Positions 28,935-39,446 are shown, counted from the stretch's first letter. The stretch: 64,000 bases of DNA from Citrobacter freundii (GCF_029717145.1 NZ_CP099222.1:4526001-4590000); one strand, 5' to 3'. Program-made: numbers and translations. The notes: generated by a model not told the origin, from the sequence alone.

Positions 28935-29690
28935 TCAGAACTTGTAACCACGATGCAGCGCAACAACACCTGCCGTCAGGTTGTAGTAATCAACGCTTTC
29001 AAACCCGGCATCTTGCATCATTGCTTTTAACGTGTCCTGATCGGGATGCATACGGATGGACTCCGCCAGATAGCGGTAACTATCGGCATCGCTTGCCACC
29101 ATTGAACCGATACGCGGCAGAATATGGAAAGAGTATGCGTCATACGCTTTGCTCAGCGGCTCGATAATCGGCTTGGAAAATTCCAACACCAGTAAACGTC
29201 CACCAGGCTTCAACACGCGATACATAGAACGCAGTGCTTTGTCTTTATCCGTGACGTTACGCAGGCCGAACGAAATGGTAATGCAGTCAAAGGTGTTGTC
29301 CGGGAACGGCAATGCTTCCGCGTTCGCCTGGACATACTCGACGTTGCCAATCACGCCAATGTTGCGCAGTTTTTCGCGACCCATTTTGAGCATTGAGTCA
29401 TTGATATCCGCCAGAACCACTTTCCCGGTTTCACCGACCATGCGAGAAAATTTTGCCGTCAGATCGCCCGTACCACCGGCTAAATCCAGGACAGTCTGCC
29501 CACGGCGCACGCCACTGCAATCAATGGTGAAGCGCTTCCACAAACGATGAATGCCAAATGACATTAAGTCATTCATAACGTCATATTTAGACGCCACAGA
29601 ATGAAAAACGTGGGCCACCATGTCAGCTTTCTGCTCTTTAGCGACGGTCTGAAAGCCAAAGTGCGTCGTTTCTTGTGAATTATCCACCAT
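28935..29690 (-). CDS. ubiE: Ubiquinone/menaquinone C-methyltransferase UbiE
   Basis: 251-residue SAM-dependent methyltransferase for a C-methylation step of both ubiquinone and menaquinone synthesis. Motif I is [15 protein letters not shown] near residues 67-81; the family signatures [17 protein letters not shown] and a second one near [17 protein letters not shown] are present. First gene of the run ubiE-ubiJ-ubiB-tatABC-tatD. Confidence 0.97.
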   Translation of the reverse strand: MVDNSQETTHFGFQTVAKEQKADMVAHVFHSVASKYDVMNDLMSFGIHRLWKRFTIDCSGVRRGQTVLDLAGGTGDLTAKFSRMVGETGKVVLADINDSMLKMGREKLRNIGVIGNVEYVQANAEALPFPDNTFDCITISFGLRNVTDKDKALRSMYRVLKPGGRLLVLEFSKPIIEPLSKAYDAYSFHILPRIGSMVASDADSYRYLAESIRMHPDQDTLKAMMQDAGFESVDYYNLTAGVVALHRGYKF

Positions 29691-29784
29691 CTCAGTGCCT
29701 GCTCATCCAAAAAATGTTCGAGAAGTGTAACAGATTGGGCCAATTTGCCCTACCCTTCTACCGGGTTCAACTAACCCAAACGGG

Positions 29785-31215
29785 CTAGTTTGATTGCTGA
29801 TTTACCGCCTCTCCATCGGGGTAAGTCTCGTCTTGTTGCGCCTCGGGGACCGAACGTAAACGAAACTCTTCATCCTGGCTCGTGGCTTGTTCAGCCAGTT
29901 CAGGATTAATCTCGCGCTTAATTTCTACACCCAATCCACGAAACGCTTCTGCCTGAGCCAGAACGTTTCCACGCCCTGAAGACAATTTTTTCATCGCCTG
30001 CCGATAGTTATCTTGTGCCTTGTCCAGGCTCTGACCTATTACTGACATATCATCGACAAACAGCCGCATTTTGTCATAAAGCTTGCTGGCCCGGTCCGCG
30101 ATCTGCTGCGCATTACGACTTTGATGCTCATACCGCCACAGATTAGCAATGGTGCGCAATGCCACCAACAACGTGGTCGGGCTTACCAGCATAATATTAT
30201 TTCTGAGTGCTTCTGTAATCAGTTCGGGCTGCCTGTCCAGCGCCAGCAGAAAAGCGGGCTCAACCGGGATAAACATCAGCACATAATCAAGCGTACGTAA
30301 TCCCGGCAACTGCTGGTAGTCTTTGCGGCCCAGCAGACGAATATGGTTACGCACGGAGGCGATATGTTCCTGTAACGCACTTTCGCGGGTGTAGTCATCC
30401 TCTGCATTAAAGTAGCGTTCATAGGCCACCAGCGTCATTTTCGCATCGATCACCACGTCTTTGCCCTGCGGCAATCGGACAATAACATCCGGCTGCATCC
30501 GCGATCGTGCGTCATTTTCTATGCTGACCTGAGTTTCATATTCATAGCCTTCGCGCAGACCGGACGCCTCCAGTACCCGCGTGAGTACGACTTCTCCCCA
30601 GTTGCCCTGGGTTTTGTTATCGCCTTTCAGCGCCCGTGTCAGGTTAACCGCTTCTTGCGCCATCTGCGCGTTCAGTTGCTGGAGGTTACGAATTTCGTGC
30701 GCCAGGGTATGACGCTCTTGCGCCTCTTTGCCAAAGCTATCCTGCACCTGGCGGCGAAAACCGTCCAGCTGTTCACGTAATGGTGTAAGCAAGCTATTCA
30801 GGCTTTGGCGATTTTGCTCATCAACGCGACGATTGCTGTGTTCAAAAATACGGTTTGCCAGGTTTTCGAACTGTTCGCTCAGACGCTGTTCGCTGTTGAT
30901 CATCTGGCGGATTTTATCTTCCGCATGCTGTTGCGTCGCGTCGAGTCGCGTGGTGACTTCCCGGAGATCGGCTTCCAGAGAGGTGTTAATACTCTGCAGG
31001 CTGCGAAGTTCGTTGTTGAGTAGCTCGCACTCGTCGCGCCAGTGGGCTTCCTGCGCCAGCTGTTGACGTGCGGCGCTTAGCGCAATATCCAGTTCACGCC
31101 GTTCTTCGATAAGATCCGCGCGGATTTGGTCGGCACGCGCTTTGGTCGCCAGCCAGCCCACAAGCAGCCCTGCAGCTAACGCCACGACGGCACTTATCAT
31201 TATCGAAATATCCAC
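29785..31215 (-). CDS. rmuC: RmuC, DNA recombination protein
   Basis: 476-residue protein with an N-terminal membrane anchor (ISAVVALAAGLLVGWLA), a long coiled-coil region (about residues 30-200) and a nuclease-like domain (MQPDVIVRLPQGKDVVIDAKMTL, with a PD-(D/E)XK-type D...DAK). RmuC limits DNA inversions at short inverted repeats. The start is GTG at 31215, preceded by AAGGGGGG and matching E. coli (475 aa); an in-frame start 38 codons upstream overlaps the udp terminator and lacks support. Confidence 0.92.
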   Translation of the reverse strand: MDISIMISAVVALAAGLLVGWLATKARADQIRADLIEERRELDIALSAARQQLAQEAHWRDECELLNNELRSLQSINTSLEADLREVTTRLDATQQHAEDKIRQMINSEQRLSEQFENLANRIFEHSNRRVDEQNRQSLNSLLTPLREQLDGFRRQVQDSFGKEAQERHTLAHEIRNLQQLNAQMAQEAVNLTRALKGDNKTQGNWGEVVLTRVLEASGLREGYEYETQVSIENDARSRMQPDVIVRLPQGKDVVIDAKMTLVAYERYFNAEDDYTRESALQEHIASVRNHIRLLGRKDYQQLPGLRTLDYVLMFIPVEPAFLLALDRQPELITEALRNNIMLVSPTTLLVALRTIANLWRYEHQSRNAQQIADRASKLYDKMRLFVDDMSVIGQSLDKAQDNYRQAMKKLSSGRGNVLAQAEAFRGLGVEIKREINPELAEQATSQDEEFRLRSVPEAQQDETYPDGEAVNQQSN

Positions 31216-31310
31216 TACGCCCCCCTTACAGCAACGACTTACCCGCACAAAATAGAATTGTGCTGTATAAACGTCCAGTTTAAAAGGAATTTCCTGCGAG
31301 GTACTGCGCA

Positions 31311-31340
31311 AAATAAAAAGGCCGAACATGTCGGCCTTTT
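31311..31340 (-). terminator. Terminator of udp
   Basis: Minus strand: GGCCGA, five-base loop, TCGGCC, then TTTTTATTTT. It lies 17 bp past the udp stop. Confidence 0.9.
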
Positions 31341-31356
31341 CAGAAAGGAGAGAAAA

Positions 31357-32118
31357 TTACAGCAGGCGACGTGCAGCCTCTACCACGATTTTCACCGCGT
31401 GGCTTTCCGTTTGCTTCATGGTTTCAGCATTCGGGATTTCTTGCTGAGTACGGTTAACGATAACACCCGCAACCATACCGGCACGCAGACCCTGGCTTGC
31501 ACACATGGTCAGCAGCGTAGCGGATTCCATTTCGTAGTTCATGACGCCCATGGACTGCCACTCTTCCATCGAGCCTTTGAAACGGCTCACCACGCGACCA
31601 GAGAAGGTGTCATAACGCTCCTGGCCTGGGTAGAAGGTATCTGAAGAGGCGGTCACGCCGACGTGGGTAGTCGCGCCAATAGATTTCGCGGCTTCCACCA
31701 GCGCGGTGGTGCATTCGAAATCGGCAACAGCCGGAAATTCCATCGGTGCAAAGTGCAGGCTCGCCCCGTCCAGACGGACAGACGCGGTGGTAACCAGCAC
31801 GTCGCCCACGTTGATATGCGGCTGAATAGCGCCGGTCGTACCGATACGCAGGAAGGTACGAATGCCCAGTTGCGCCAGTTCTTCTACGGCGATAGAGGTC
31901 GACGGACCGCCGATACCGGTAGAGCAGACAATCACAGCTTTACCATCCAGCTCAGCACGCCAGGTAGTGAACTCGCGATGAGATGCCAGCTTAACCGGCT
32001 TGTCCATCAGCGCGGCGATCTTTTCCACACGCTCAGGGTCGCCAGGGACGATAGCAAGCGTAGCCCCTTGTAAATCGTTCTTGGTGAGGCCGAGATGAAA
32101 AACATCAGACTTAGACAT
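31357..32118 (-). CDS. udp: Uridine phosphorylase
   Basis: 253-residue hexameric enzyme that splits uridine with phosphate into uracil and ribose-1-phosphate for pyrimidine salvage. Phosphate site [10 protein letters not shown] and [11 protein letters not shown]; nucleoside site [14 protein letters not shown]. The ATG after GAGGAG at 32118 matches the family start. A CRP-type palindrome lies upstream; E. coli udp is controlled by CRP and CytR. Divergent from dlhH. Confidence 0.98.
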   Translation of the reverse strand: MSKSDVFHLGLTKNDLQGATLAIVPGDPERVEKIAALMDKPVKLASHREFTTWRAELDGKAVIVCSTGIGGPSTSIAVEELAQLGIRTFLRIGTTGAIQPHINVGDVLVTTASVRLDGASLHFAPMEFPAVADFECTTALVEAAKSIGATTHVGVTASSDTFYPGQERYDTFSGRVVSRFKGSMEEWQSMGVMNYEMESATLLTMCASQGLRAGMVAGVIVNRTQQEIPNAETMKQTESHAVKIVVEAARRLL

Positions 32119-32242
32119 AAAAACTCCTCTGTGAATCGGTTTTGTCAGAAGAAGCAAAAACACACTTTACCGAAGGCATAAACATATTTTCGTGACAGCC
32201 ATCACTTTGATGTAAATCAATTGCATTTCATTACCGTCAAAT

Positions 32243-32258
32243 AGTGATGAACATCACA
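32243..32258. promoter_or_regulatory. CRP-type site between udp and dlhH
   Basis: AGTGATGAACATCACA, reverse TGTGATGTTCATCACT: nearly perfect TGTGA-N6-TCACA symmetry, 125 bp upstream of udp. A weaker ATCA-type palindrome near 32207-32221 could be the second CRP site of a CRP/CytR promoter. Confidence 0.75.
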
Positions 32259-32383
32259 TTAACTGTTCGATACAGGCAAGCCTTGCACAAAAGATAGACC
32301 GTTTAAGGCAATGTGGTTCGTTGCACGCGTCTATAGTTAATGATGCGCTATTTGGCTAAATACTTAAGGGTACGGAGAATACC

Positions 32384-33193
32384 ATGGCAACAACACGACA
32401 ATCTGGCTTTGCACCTGCAGTATCCCCACCCGCAGCAACGGCGGTTCACACCCCGGATAACGAAATCATCGCGGGAATAACGTCGATTCCGTCTCAAGGC
32501 GATGATATGCCTGCGTATCATGCACGCCCGAAGCACAGCGAAGGTCCGCTACCGGTTGTTATCGTCGTGCAGGAAATTTTTGGCGTTCATGAACACATCC
32601 GTGATATTTGTCGCCGCCTGGCGCTGGAAGGGTATCTGGCTGTCGCTCCAGAGCTTTACTTTCGCGAGGGCGATCCGAATGATTTTGCCGATATTTCAAC
32701 GCTGTTAAGCGGCCTGGTGGCCAAAGTCCCGGACTCTCAAGTGCTGGCCGATCTGGACCACGTCGCCAGTTGGGCCTCACGCAACGGCGGTGACGCACAC
32801 CGACTGATGATCACTGGTTTTTGCTGGGGTGGACGCATCACCTGGCTGTATGCCGCACACAACCCGCAGTTAAAAGCGGCAGTGGCATGGTATGGCAAAC
32901 TGGTCGGCGACAAAACGCTGAACTCGCCCAGGCATCCTGTCGACATCGCTACCGATCTTAACGCCCCCGTGTTGGGACTTTATGGCGCGCAAGACACCAG
33001 TATTTCGCAGGATAGCGTGGAAACCATGCGTCAGGCATTGCGCGCGGCGAATGCCAAAGCAGAAATCGTGGTGTATCCCGATGCCGGGCATGCTTTTAAC
33101 GCGGATTATCGCCCGAGCTATCACGAAGAGTCCGCCAATGACGGCTGGCAAAGAATGCTGGCGTGGTTTGCGCAGTATGGTGGGAAGAAATAA
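32384..33193 (+). CDS. dlhH: Dienelactone hydrolase family protein (YsgA)
   Basis: 269-residue alpha/beta hydrolase very close to E. coli YsgA/DlhH (271 aa). The nucleophile elbow GFCWGGR carries cysteine, as in true dienelactone hydrolases, with the aspartate in GLYGAQD and the histidine in DAGHAFNADYRPSY. The natural substrate in enterobacteria is not established. Divergent from udp, followed by REP units and the convergent metE. Confidence 0.92.
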   Translation: MATTRQSGFAPAVSPPAATAVHTPDNEIIAGITSIPSQGDDMPAYHARPKHSEGPLPVVIVVQEIFGVHEHIRDICRRLALEGYLAVAPELYFREGDPNDFADISTLLSGLVAKVPDSQVLADLDHVASWASRNGGDAHRLMITGFCWGGRITWLYAAHNPQLKAAVAWYGKLVGDKTLNSPRHPVDIATDLNAPVLGLYGAQDTSISQDSVETMRQALRAANAKAEIVVYPDAGHAFNADYRPSYHEESANDGWQRMLAWFAQYGGKK

Positions 33194-33201
33194 ATGTTAA
33201 T

Positions 33202-33288
33202 CGCCCGGTGGCGGCTACGCCTTACCGGGCTTACAACGACTTGCACATTCCTGTTGGCCGGGTAAGCGTTAACGCCCCCGGCGATCGG
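33202..33288. repeat. BIME: REP units between dlhH and metE
   Basis: CGCCCGGTGGCGGCTACGCC...ACCGGGC and GGCCGGGTAAGCG...CGCCCCCGGC, two REP-type palindromes filling the 103-bp gap between convergent genes. Confidence 0.8.
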
Positions 33289-33296
33289 GCACCGAA

Positions 33297-35558
33297 TTAA
33301 GCCTGACGCAGGTTCTGCGCCGCTTTCACCATGTTCGCCAGCGCCGCGCGGGTTTCCGGCCAGCCACGCGTCTTCAGACCACAGTCCGGGTTCACCCACA
33401 GACGCTCAGCCGGGATACGCTGTTCCGCTTTCTTCAGCAGGGCTTCAATCCATTCCACGCTTGGCACATTTGGCGAGTGAATGTCGTACACGCCCGGTCC
33501 GATTTCGTTCGGGTAGTCGAACTCTTCGAACGACTCCAGTAGCTCCATGTCGGAACGCGAGGTTTCAATGGTGATCACGTCGGCATCAAGCGCAGCGATG
33601 GAATCCATGATGTCGTTGAACTCGCAATAACACATGTGGGTATGGATCTGCGTTTCGTCCTTCGCCACCGCGGCGTTGATGCGGAAGGCCTCGACACCCC
33701 ATTCCAGATACGCGGCCCAGTCGCTACGACGTAGCGGCAGACCTTCACGCAGCGCCGGTTCATCAATCTGGATGATGCCAATACCGGCGGCTTCCAGATC
33801 GGCGACTTCGTCACGAAGTGCCAGCGCAATCTGCTTAGCGATGGTTTCGCGAGTCACATCTTCGCGCGGGAATGACCAGCAAAGAATGGTCACCGGGCCT
33901 GTCAGCATGCCTTTGACCGGTTTGTCAGTCAGCGACTGGGCGTATTTTGCCCACTCAACGGTAATCGCTTCCGGACGACTCACGTCACCAATCACTACCG
34001 GCGGCTTCACGCAGCGGGAGCCGTAGCTCTGTACCCAACCATTCTGAGTAAAGACAAAGCCGTCCAGATGCTCGCCAAAGTATTCAACCATGTCGTTACG
34101 CTCAGCTTCGCCGTGTACCAGTACGTCCAGGCCTAAACGTTCCTGCTCAGCGATCGCCTGTTTGATATGCTCGGCGATACCGGTACGGTAGTTGCCCGCA
34201 TCCAGGCTACCCTTTTTAAAATCCAGACGCAGGCCGCGGATTTCCGTGGTTTGCGGGAAAGATCCGATCGTCGTGGTCGGCCACGCTGGCAGGTTAAAGC
34301 GCGCACGCTGAGCTTCGGCACGTACCGGGTAAGCATGAGTACGCTGACTGTCCTGCGCGGTGATTGCCGCCAGACGTTTTTCGACTGCCGCATTGTGGAC
34401 GCGGGTTGACTGACGACGCTCCTGAATTGGCGCACTCCACTCAACCAACGCTGCGGTATCGCCGCTGTTCAGCGCATCACGCAGCAGCGCCAGTTCACCG
34501 CACTTTTGCAGGGCGAAGGCAAACCAGCTTTTCACTTCGGCATCAAGGCGGGTTTCGACGTTCAGATCAATTGGGCTATGCAGAAGAGAACAAGAAGAGG
34601 CCACCCAAAGCGGACGTTTGCCGACAATGTCTTTAATCTGTGCATATTTCTCGGTCAGATCGGCGCGCCAGACGTTACGGCCGTTAATCAGGCCTGCGGA
34701 GAGCAGCCAGTTAGCGGGCAAACGCGAGTGCAACTCGGCTACGTCATCTTTACCATGAACCAGATCCACGTGCAGACCCTGTACCGGCAGCGCGGTGATG
34801 GTATCCAGATTCGGCGTCACGCCTTCAAAATAGGTAGTCAGCAGCAGATTCACCTGCCCGGTCAGCGCATCGTACGCCGGTTTAAAGGCGTTCAGCCAAA
34901 CCTGGGGCAACTCCAGCACCAGCGCAGGTTCATCAATCTGTACCCACTCAACACCGCGTTTCGCCAGCTCAGCCAGCACCTGCTGGTAAACCGGCAGGAT
35001 GTCGTTCAGCAGACTCAGGCGATCAAACTGCTCACCCTTCACTTTCCCCAGCCACAGGTAGGTGACCGGACCCAGCAGGACGGGCTTCACTTCGTGGCCC
35101 AGCGCCAGCGCTTCGTCCACTTCATCCAGCAGTTGAGTCCAGGTCAGTTTGAACTGCTGACCTTTGGTAAATTCAGGCACCATGTAGTGATAGTTGGTAT
35201 TAAACCATTTGGTCATTTCTGCCGCTGCCGCCGGTTCACCGGTCGGTGCGCGACCACGGCCAATGCGGAATAAGGTGTCGATATCGACAGAGCCATCTTT
35301 GTTCTGATGACGGGCCGGAACGTTACCCAGCAGCAAACTGGTGGTCAGCACATGATCGTACCAGGCAAAATCGCCCACTGGCAGCAGGTCAACGCCAGCT
35401 TGCTTTTGTTGATCCCAGTGACGAGCGCGCAGTTCGCGACCCGTTGCCAGCAATTCTTCACGAGAGGCGTTACCCGCCCAGTAGCTTTCTTGCGCTTTTT
35501 TCAACTCGCGACGCAGGCCAACGCGAGGGAAACCGAGGGTGTGATTCAATATTGTCAT
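33297..35558 (-). CDS. metE: Cobalamin-independent methionine synthase MetE
   Basis: 753-residue enzyme that moves a methyl group from methyltetrahydrofolate-triglutamate to homocysteine. Two homologous barrels are visible; the zinc ligands of the C-terminal barrel are in [11 protein letters not shown] and [11 protein letters not shown], and the substrate segments [13 protein letters not shown] and [14 protein letters not shown] are intact. A GAGGAAG ribosome site precedes the ATG. Divergent from its activator gene metR, with MetJ boxes and an inverted-repeat element in the 235-bp gap. Confidence 0.98.
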   Translation of the reverse strand: MTILNHTLGFPRVGLRRELKKAQESYWAGNASREELLATGRELRARHWDQQKQAGVDLLPVGDFAWYDHVLTTSLLLGNVPARHQNKDGSVDIDTLFRIGRGRAPTGEPAAAAEMTKWFNTNYHYMVPEFTKGQQFKLTWTQLLDEVDEALALGHEVKPVLLGPVTYLWLGKVKGEQFDRLSLLNDILPVYQQVLAELAKRGVEWVQIDEPALVLELPQVWLNAFKPAYDALTGQVNLLLTTYFEGVTPNLDTITALPVQGLHVDLVHGKDDVAELHSRLPANWLLSAGLINGRNVWRADLTEKYAQIKDIVGKRPLWVASSCSLLHSPIDLNVETRLDAEVKSWFAFALQKCGELALLRDALNSGDTAALVEWSAPIQERRQSTRVHNAAVEKRLAAITAQDSQRTHAYPVRAEAQRARFNLPAWPTTTIGSFPQTTEIRGLRLDFKKGSLDAGNYRTGIAEHIKQAIAEQERLGLDVLVHGEAERNDMVEYFGEHLDGFVFTQNGWVQSYGSRCVKPPVVIGDVSRPEAITVEWAKYAQSLTDKPVKGMLTGPVTILCWSFPREDVTRETIAKQIALALRDEVADLEAAGIGIIQIDEPALREGLPLRRSDWAAYLEWGVEAFRINAAVAKDETQIHTHMCYCEFNDIMDSIAALDADVITIETSRSDMELLESFEEFDYPNEIGPGVYDIHSPNVPSVEWIEALLKKAEQRIPAERLWVNPDCGLKTRGWPETRAALANMVKAAQNLRQA

Positions 35559-35579
35559 TTTTCTTCCTCTAATTATATG

Positions 35580-35707
35580 TAAATCCTATGGATTTTGAAT
35601 TTAGGGAAGGCGGCAAGTTTGCTCATCCCCAGGAGCTTACTGAAGTAAGTGACTGGGGTGGGGAAACGAAGCCAACGCACCATAAATTTAAAAGACGAAG
35701 GATTTTA
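35580..35707. repeat. MITE-like inverted-repeat element, copy A (metE-metR gap)
   Basis: Ends AAATCCTATGGATTTTGAAT and, inverted, AAATCCTTCGTCTTTTAAAT are imperfect inverted repeats. The core GGCGGCAAGT...GCTTAC..AAGTAAGTGACTGGGGTG...GCCAAC is shared with copy B at 60063-60266. No reading frame is present, so it would depend on other functions for movement. It lies between the met boxes and metE. Confidence 0.7.
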
Positions 35708-35730
35708 GCCGTCCAGATGTTTACACATCC
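35707..35730. promoter_or_regulatory. MetJ operator (three met boxes) of metE-metR
   Basis: Tandem 8-mers AGCCGTCC, AGATGTTT, ACACATCC resembling the met box AGACGTCT. A -10-like TAAAAT on the minus strand (35707 to 35702) abuts them, which puts MetJ across the metE promoter. On the plus strand TTTACA-N17-TACTGT overlapping the boxes could serve metR. Confidence 0.65.
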
Positions 35731-35781
35731 ATAATTGGCGGTTACTGTATATTCCTCAAGCGCAATTTATTCATGCCGAAG

Positions 35782-35794
35782 TGAAGGACTTTCA
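35782..35794. promoter_or_regulatory. Possible MetR box at the metR start
   Basis: TGAAGGACTTTCA fits TGAA-N5-TTCA of MetR sites. It overlaps the metR ribosome site and start codon, so the match may be partly chance. Confidence 0.35.
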
Positions 35795-36732
35795 TGATCG
35801 AGATTAAGCATCTGAAAACGCTACAGGCGTTGCGGAACAGTGGGTCGCTGGCAGGCGCCGCAGCGACGTTGCATCAGACCCAATCCGCCCTGTCTCACCA
35901 GTTCAGCGATCTGGAACAACGCCTCGGCTTTCGGCTATTTGTGCGTAAAAGCCAGCCGCTACGTTTTACGCCACAGGGTGAAATTTTGTTGCAGTTGGCC
36001 AATCAGGTGTTGCCACAAATCGGTCGCGCGCTTCAGGCATGCAACGAACCGCAGCAAACCCGGCTGCGCATCGCCATTGAATGTCACAGCTGTATTCAGT
36101 GGCTGACCCCCGCGCTGGAGAATTTCCGTGCTAACTGGCCACAGGTAGAGATGGATTTTAAATCCGGCGTGACTTTCGATCCGCAACCAGCCCTGCAGCA
36201 GGATGAGCTGGACCTGGTGATGACATCCGACATTCTGCCGCGCAGCGGCCTGCACTATTCACCGATGTTTGATTTTGAAGTCCGTCTGATACTGGCACCC
36301 GACCACCCACTGGCCAGCAAAACGCAGGTAACGCCGGAAGATTTAGCCAGCGAAACCCTGTTGATTTATCCGGTACAGCGCAGCCGACTGGATGTCTGGC
36401 GGCATTTCCTGCAGCCTGCTGGCGTTAGCCCGTCGCTGAAGAGCGTGGATAACACCCTGCTGCTGATCCAGATGGTCGCCGCCAGAATGGGTATTGCAGC
36501 GCTGCCGCACTGGGTAGTGGAGAGTTTTGAACGCCAGGGCCTGGTAGTGACCAAAACCCTGGGTGATGGATTGTGGAGCCGACTGTACGCCGCTGTGCGC
36601 GATGGCGAGCAGCGTCAGCCGGTCACGGAAGCATTTATTCGCTCAGCGCGGAATCACGCCTGCGATCACCTGCCGTTTGTGCGGAGTGCGGAGCGACCCA
36701 CTTTCGATGCACCCACAGTGAGGCCACTATAA
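35794..36732 (+). CDS. metR: LysR-type regulator of methionine genes MetR
   Basis: 312-residue LysR-family regulator with an N-terminal winged helix-turn-helix ([36 protein letters not shown]) and a C-terminal effector domain. MetR uses homocysteine as coregulator to activate metE and other methionine genes. It is slightly shorter than E. coli MetR (317 aa). Its last 98 bp overlap the 3' end of bioP on the other strand. Transcribed away from metE, sharing the operator region. Confidence 0.96.
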   Translation: MIEIKHLKTLQALRNSGSLAGAAATLHQTQSALSHQFSDLEQRLGFRLFVRKSQPLRFTPQGEILLQLANQVLPQIGRALQACNEPQQTRLRIAIECHSCIQWLTPALENFRANWPQVEMDFKSGVTFDPQPALQQDELDLVMTSDILPRSGLHYSPMFDFEVRLILAPDHPLASKTQVTPEDLASETLLIYPVQRSRLDVWRHFLQPAGVSPSLKSVDNTLLLIQMVAARMGIAALPHWVVESFERQGLVVTKTLGDGLWSRLYAAVRDGEQRQPVTEAFIRSARNHACDHLPFVRSAERPTFDAPTVRPL

Positions 36733-37534
36733 CAGCCGCACCAATGATGAAGCTTGGCCAGTGAGGCTGCTGGTGCCAGATGGCCAGATTAACCAACAGC
36801 CCCGCAGGCACATGCATATTGTTCATGATACCCAGTGTGCCTGCATCTACCTGCGTCGCGCCGTAGTTCCACATAAAGTAACCGATGCCCGATGCTGCCA
36901 CGCCAAGGAACACCAGAATCCCCCACTGCAGCGAAGTTTCAGGCATTTTTTGCGCATTCCCTACTATAAGCCAGGCAACGACCGCCACCAGTAATGCCCC
37001 CATATAAAACCAGGCAAAGGCGTTGTGCTGCGGCATGGGACGGGTTTCCATCAGACGCTTATAGCCCACCATGCCGATGGCAAAGCTGATGTTAGAAAGC
37101 TGTACCAGCAGCAGACCGGTCCAGAAATGACTGGTCACCTGATCGTAACGAATGATCCCCGCCCCAATCACCGCCAGCAGTGCGCTAAACGCGTAGCTCC
37201 AGCGTAAACGGCGTCGGCTCATCAGGTCATAAATCAGTGTGATATAGAGCGGTGTCAGGACGGTAAATAACAGCAGCTCGGAAACCGTCAGGTACAAATA
37301 AGCACGGAAACTCAGCATATACATGATGCCAAGCTGCATGGCACCCACCAGCATGTACAGACCAATAGTTTTTACGCTGTGGCCGCGGGTACGCAGAAAT
37401 GGCAGGAACACCAGCGCAGCCAGTCCGACCCGCACCAGCACGGCAAAATAGCTATCGACATGACCAGCAAGGTACTCGCCAAACAGGCTAAAGGAAAAGG
37501 CCCACAGAATAGTGGTAATGATGAGTAGCGCCAC
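36635..37534 (-). CDS. bioP: Biotin transporter BioP (YigM), EamA/DMT family
   Basis: 299-residue inner-membrane protein with about ten hydrophobic segments in two EamA repeats, matching E. coli YigM, which imports biotin. The frame runs unbroken to the stop and overlaps the last 98 bp of convergent metR. It is last of pldB-yigL-bioP, 80 bp after yigL. Confidence 0.93.
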   Translation of the reverse strand: MALLIITTILWAFSFSLFGEYLAGHVDSYFAVLVRVGLAALVFLPFLRTRGHSVKTIGLYMLVGAMQLGIMYMLSFRAYLYLTVSELLLFTVLTPLYITLIYDLMSRRRLRWSYAFSALLAVIGAGIIRYDQVTSHFWTGLLLVQLSNISFAIGMVGYKRLMETRPMPQHNAFAWFYMGALLVAVVAWLIVGNAQKMPETSLQWGILVFLGVAASGIGYFMWNYGATQVDAGTLGIMNNMHVPAGLLVNLAIWHQQPHWPSFIIGAAVIVASLWVHRKWVAPHSAQTAGDRRRDSALSE

Positions 37535-37614
37535 AATAGATGTCTCTGAACAAAAGATACACCCATTGTAGCGAAGTTCACGGTTGACAACTGACTAACT
37601 AATGAGCGGTTCCG

Positions 37615-38415
37615 TTACTGTAAAAACAGTTCTCGCAGATAATGAGGCACAGCATCGTCGGCATTAAGCCCAATCACGTCCAGCTCCGGGTGCAGATCCT
37701 TCAGGCGCTGATGTGCATTACCCATAATGCAGCCTTTTCCCGCCATTGATAGCATTTCGGCGTCGTTCATGCCGTCACCAAAGGCGATACAGTCTTTCAG
37801 GCTGAAGCCCATCGCTTTTGCCACCGCTTCCAGCGCATGGCCTTTTGATACGCCACCCGCCATCACTTCCAGACAGGTCAGCGTGGAGAAACTGACGTTC
37901 ACACGATCACCCCAACGGGCGTTAATCGCCTGCTCCAGCGGCAGCAGGATTTCGTGAGAGTCGGTGGTGAAAAACACTTTACTGACGCCTTCCGGCTCCA
38001 GCAGCGCAGGTTCAAACAGTGAGTAGTTAAACACCGCTTCTTTAAAGAAACGCATTTCATCCGGGCGATGGCGGTTCATAAACCACTCATCGTCGCGATA
38101 CACGTTGGTCACGATATCCGGGTTCGCATTCACCACACCAAACAGATCGCTGGCAATGTCGCGATCCAGATTATGCGAGAACACAAGATTCCCGTCAGTA
38201 TCATGTACGCGCGCACCGTTGGAGGTGATCATGTAGGACTTAATGCCGAGATTGTCGCGAATTTGCCCTACATCAATATGATGACGGCCGGTCGCAAACA
38301 CAAAATTCACACCACGAGCCGTCAGCAGTTTCAGCGTCTCTTTGGCATACGGGGACAGGGTATGGTCGGGGGAAAGCAGCGTACCGTCTAAATCAGATGC
38401 AACTACCTGATACAT
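37615..38415 (-). CDS. yigL: YigL, HAD-family pyridoxal phosphate/sugar phosphatase
   Basis: 266-residue Cof-type HAD phosphatase: motif I DLDGTLLSPD at residues 8-17, the motif III lysine in GGVSKGHALE, and the metal site FGDGMNDAEMLSMAG. E. coli YigL dephosphorylates pyridoxal phosphate and, in the glucose-phosphate stress response, sugar phosphates so that they can leave the cell; its mRNA is stabilised by SgrS acting within pldB. Here too yigL follows pldB closely (14 bp), so the same control is plausible. Confidence 0.95.
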   Translation of the reverse strand: MYQVVASDLDGTLLSPDHTLSPYAKETLKLLTARGVNFVFATGRHHIDVGQIRDNLGIKSYMITSNGARVHDTDGNLVFSHNLDRDIASDLFGVVNANPDIVTNVYRDDEWFMNRHRPDEMRFFKEAVFNYSLFEPALLEPEGVSKVFFTTDSHEILLPLEQAINARWGDRVNVSFSTLTCLEVMAGGVSKGHALEAVAKAMGFSLKDCIAFGDGMNDAEMLSMAGKGCIMGNAHQRLKDLHPELDVIGLNADDAVPHYLRELFLQ

Positions 38416-38429
38416 AAAAAATTAAACCT

Positions 38430-39446
38430 CTAAGCAAAGCGGTGTCCGCTGGATGAGTTATGCCTGTCGAAAAATTCAACAATGGCGTTGAGCGCGACTG
38501 AGCGCATTGCGTCCTTTTCAAAAAGGATCTCATGGTAGGCGCCTTTTATGACCAGCGGTTGACCTCCTTCTACAGGATGGCCCGCTGCAGCGCGGAGTTC
38601 ACAAAAACGATAGTGCATGCGGTTATCCACCACACGCTCTTCTTCAGCCTGAATAAGCAACGTCGGGGTCGCATCATCTCCGGCCCCGGCCAACACCTGC
38701 TCACCCGCCAGAATGCCTTCACGCACCCAATGATAGGTCGGGCCGCCTACGCGCAACTGCGGATCATCAGCATAGAAGCGCAGATTACGCCGATAGCGCT
38801 GTCGGCTATGGGTGAGCGCATTCATCCCAAACGGCAACGCCCGCCAGCGACCGGTCCCCATGGCATAGCCTTCGCGAATGCGCGGATACCCTTCAGCCCA
38901 GTCAAGAATATGGCGCACCATCCAGTCAGGAAAGCGCATCACGATCCCGAACATCGGGGCGCTGAGGGCAATAGCATCACACTGATTAGGGTGGCGCTGC
39001 AGGAACAGCGTGGCAATAGCGCCTCCCATGGAATGCGCCAGTATATAGCGTTTTCTCCATGGACCTGGCTGCACTTCCTGCTGCCAGAAGGCGGTCAAAT
39101 CGTCGACATAGTCATTAAAGTTATCCACATGGCCACGGTGCGGATCCGAGAGCATCCGCCCGGAACGCCCCTGGCCACGATGGTCGATAATGAGGACGTC
39201 AAAACCAGAATAAAACAGGTCATACGCCAGTTCAGCGTATTTTACGTAGCTTTCTATGCGCCCGGGGCAAACGACGATGACGCGATCGTTTTTTTCTGCA
39301 CGAAAGCGAACAAAGCGTACGGGAACATTATCTACGCCAGTGAATTCCGCTTCCTCCCGCTGACGCCAGAAATCTGTCAGTGGCCCCATGGAAAAAGCGG
39401 CAAACGCGTTTTCTCTTGTTTCCCAGTCTTTTTGCTGCTGAAACAT
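38430..39446 (-). CDS. pldB: Lysophospholipase L2 PldB
   Basis: 338-residue alpha/beta hydrolase of the monoglyceride-lipase type, removing fatty acid from lysophospholipids at the inner membrane. The nucleophile elbow is AHSMGGA; aspartate and histidine are in the C-terminal part (VIKGAYHEILFE). The start MFQQQKDWETREN matches E. coli (340 aa); the frame is open eight codons upstream. In Salmonella the pldB 3' part is the SgrS pairing site that stabilises yigL; pairing was not checked here. Divergent from rhtB. Confidence 0.94.
   Translation of the reverse strand: MFQQQKDWETRENAFAAFSMGPLTDFWRQREEAEFTGVDNVPVRFVRFRAEKNDRVIVVCPGRIESYVKYAELAYDLFYSGFDVLIIDHRGQGRSGRMLSDPHRGHVDNFNDYVDDLTAFWQQEVQPGPWRKRYILAHSMGGAIATLFLQRHPNQCDAIALSAPMFGIVMRFPDWMVRHILDWAEGYPRIREGYAMGTGRWRALPFGMNALTHSRQRYRRNLRFYADDPQLRVGGPTYHWVREGILAGEQVLAGAGDDATPTLLIQAEEERVVDNRMHYRFCELRAAAGHPVEGGQPLVIKGAYHEILFEKDAMRSVALNAIVEFFDRHNSSSGHRFA

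Noticed and set aside
34506-35273. Open frame of 255 codons opposite metE
   Set aside because: Antisense of the metE catalytic region; composition is that of a reverse-frame shadow.
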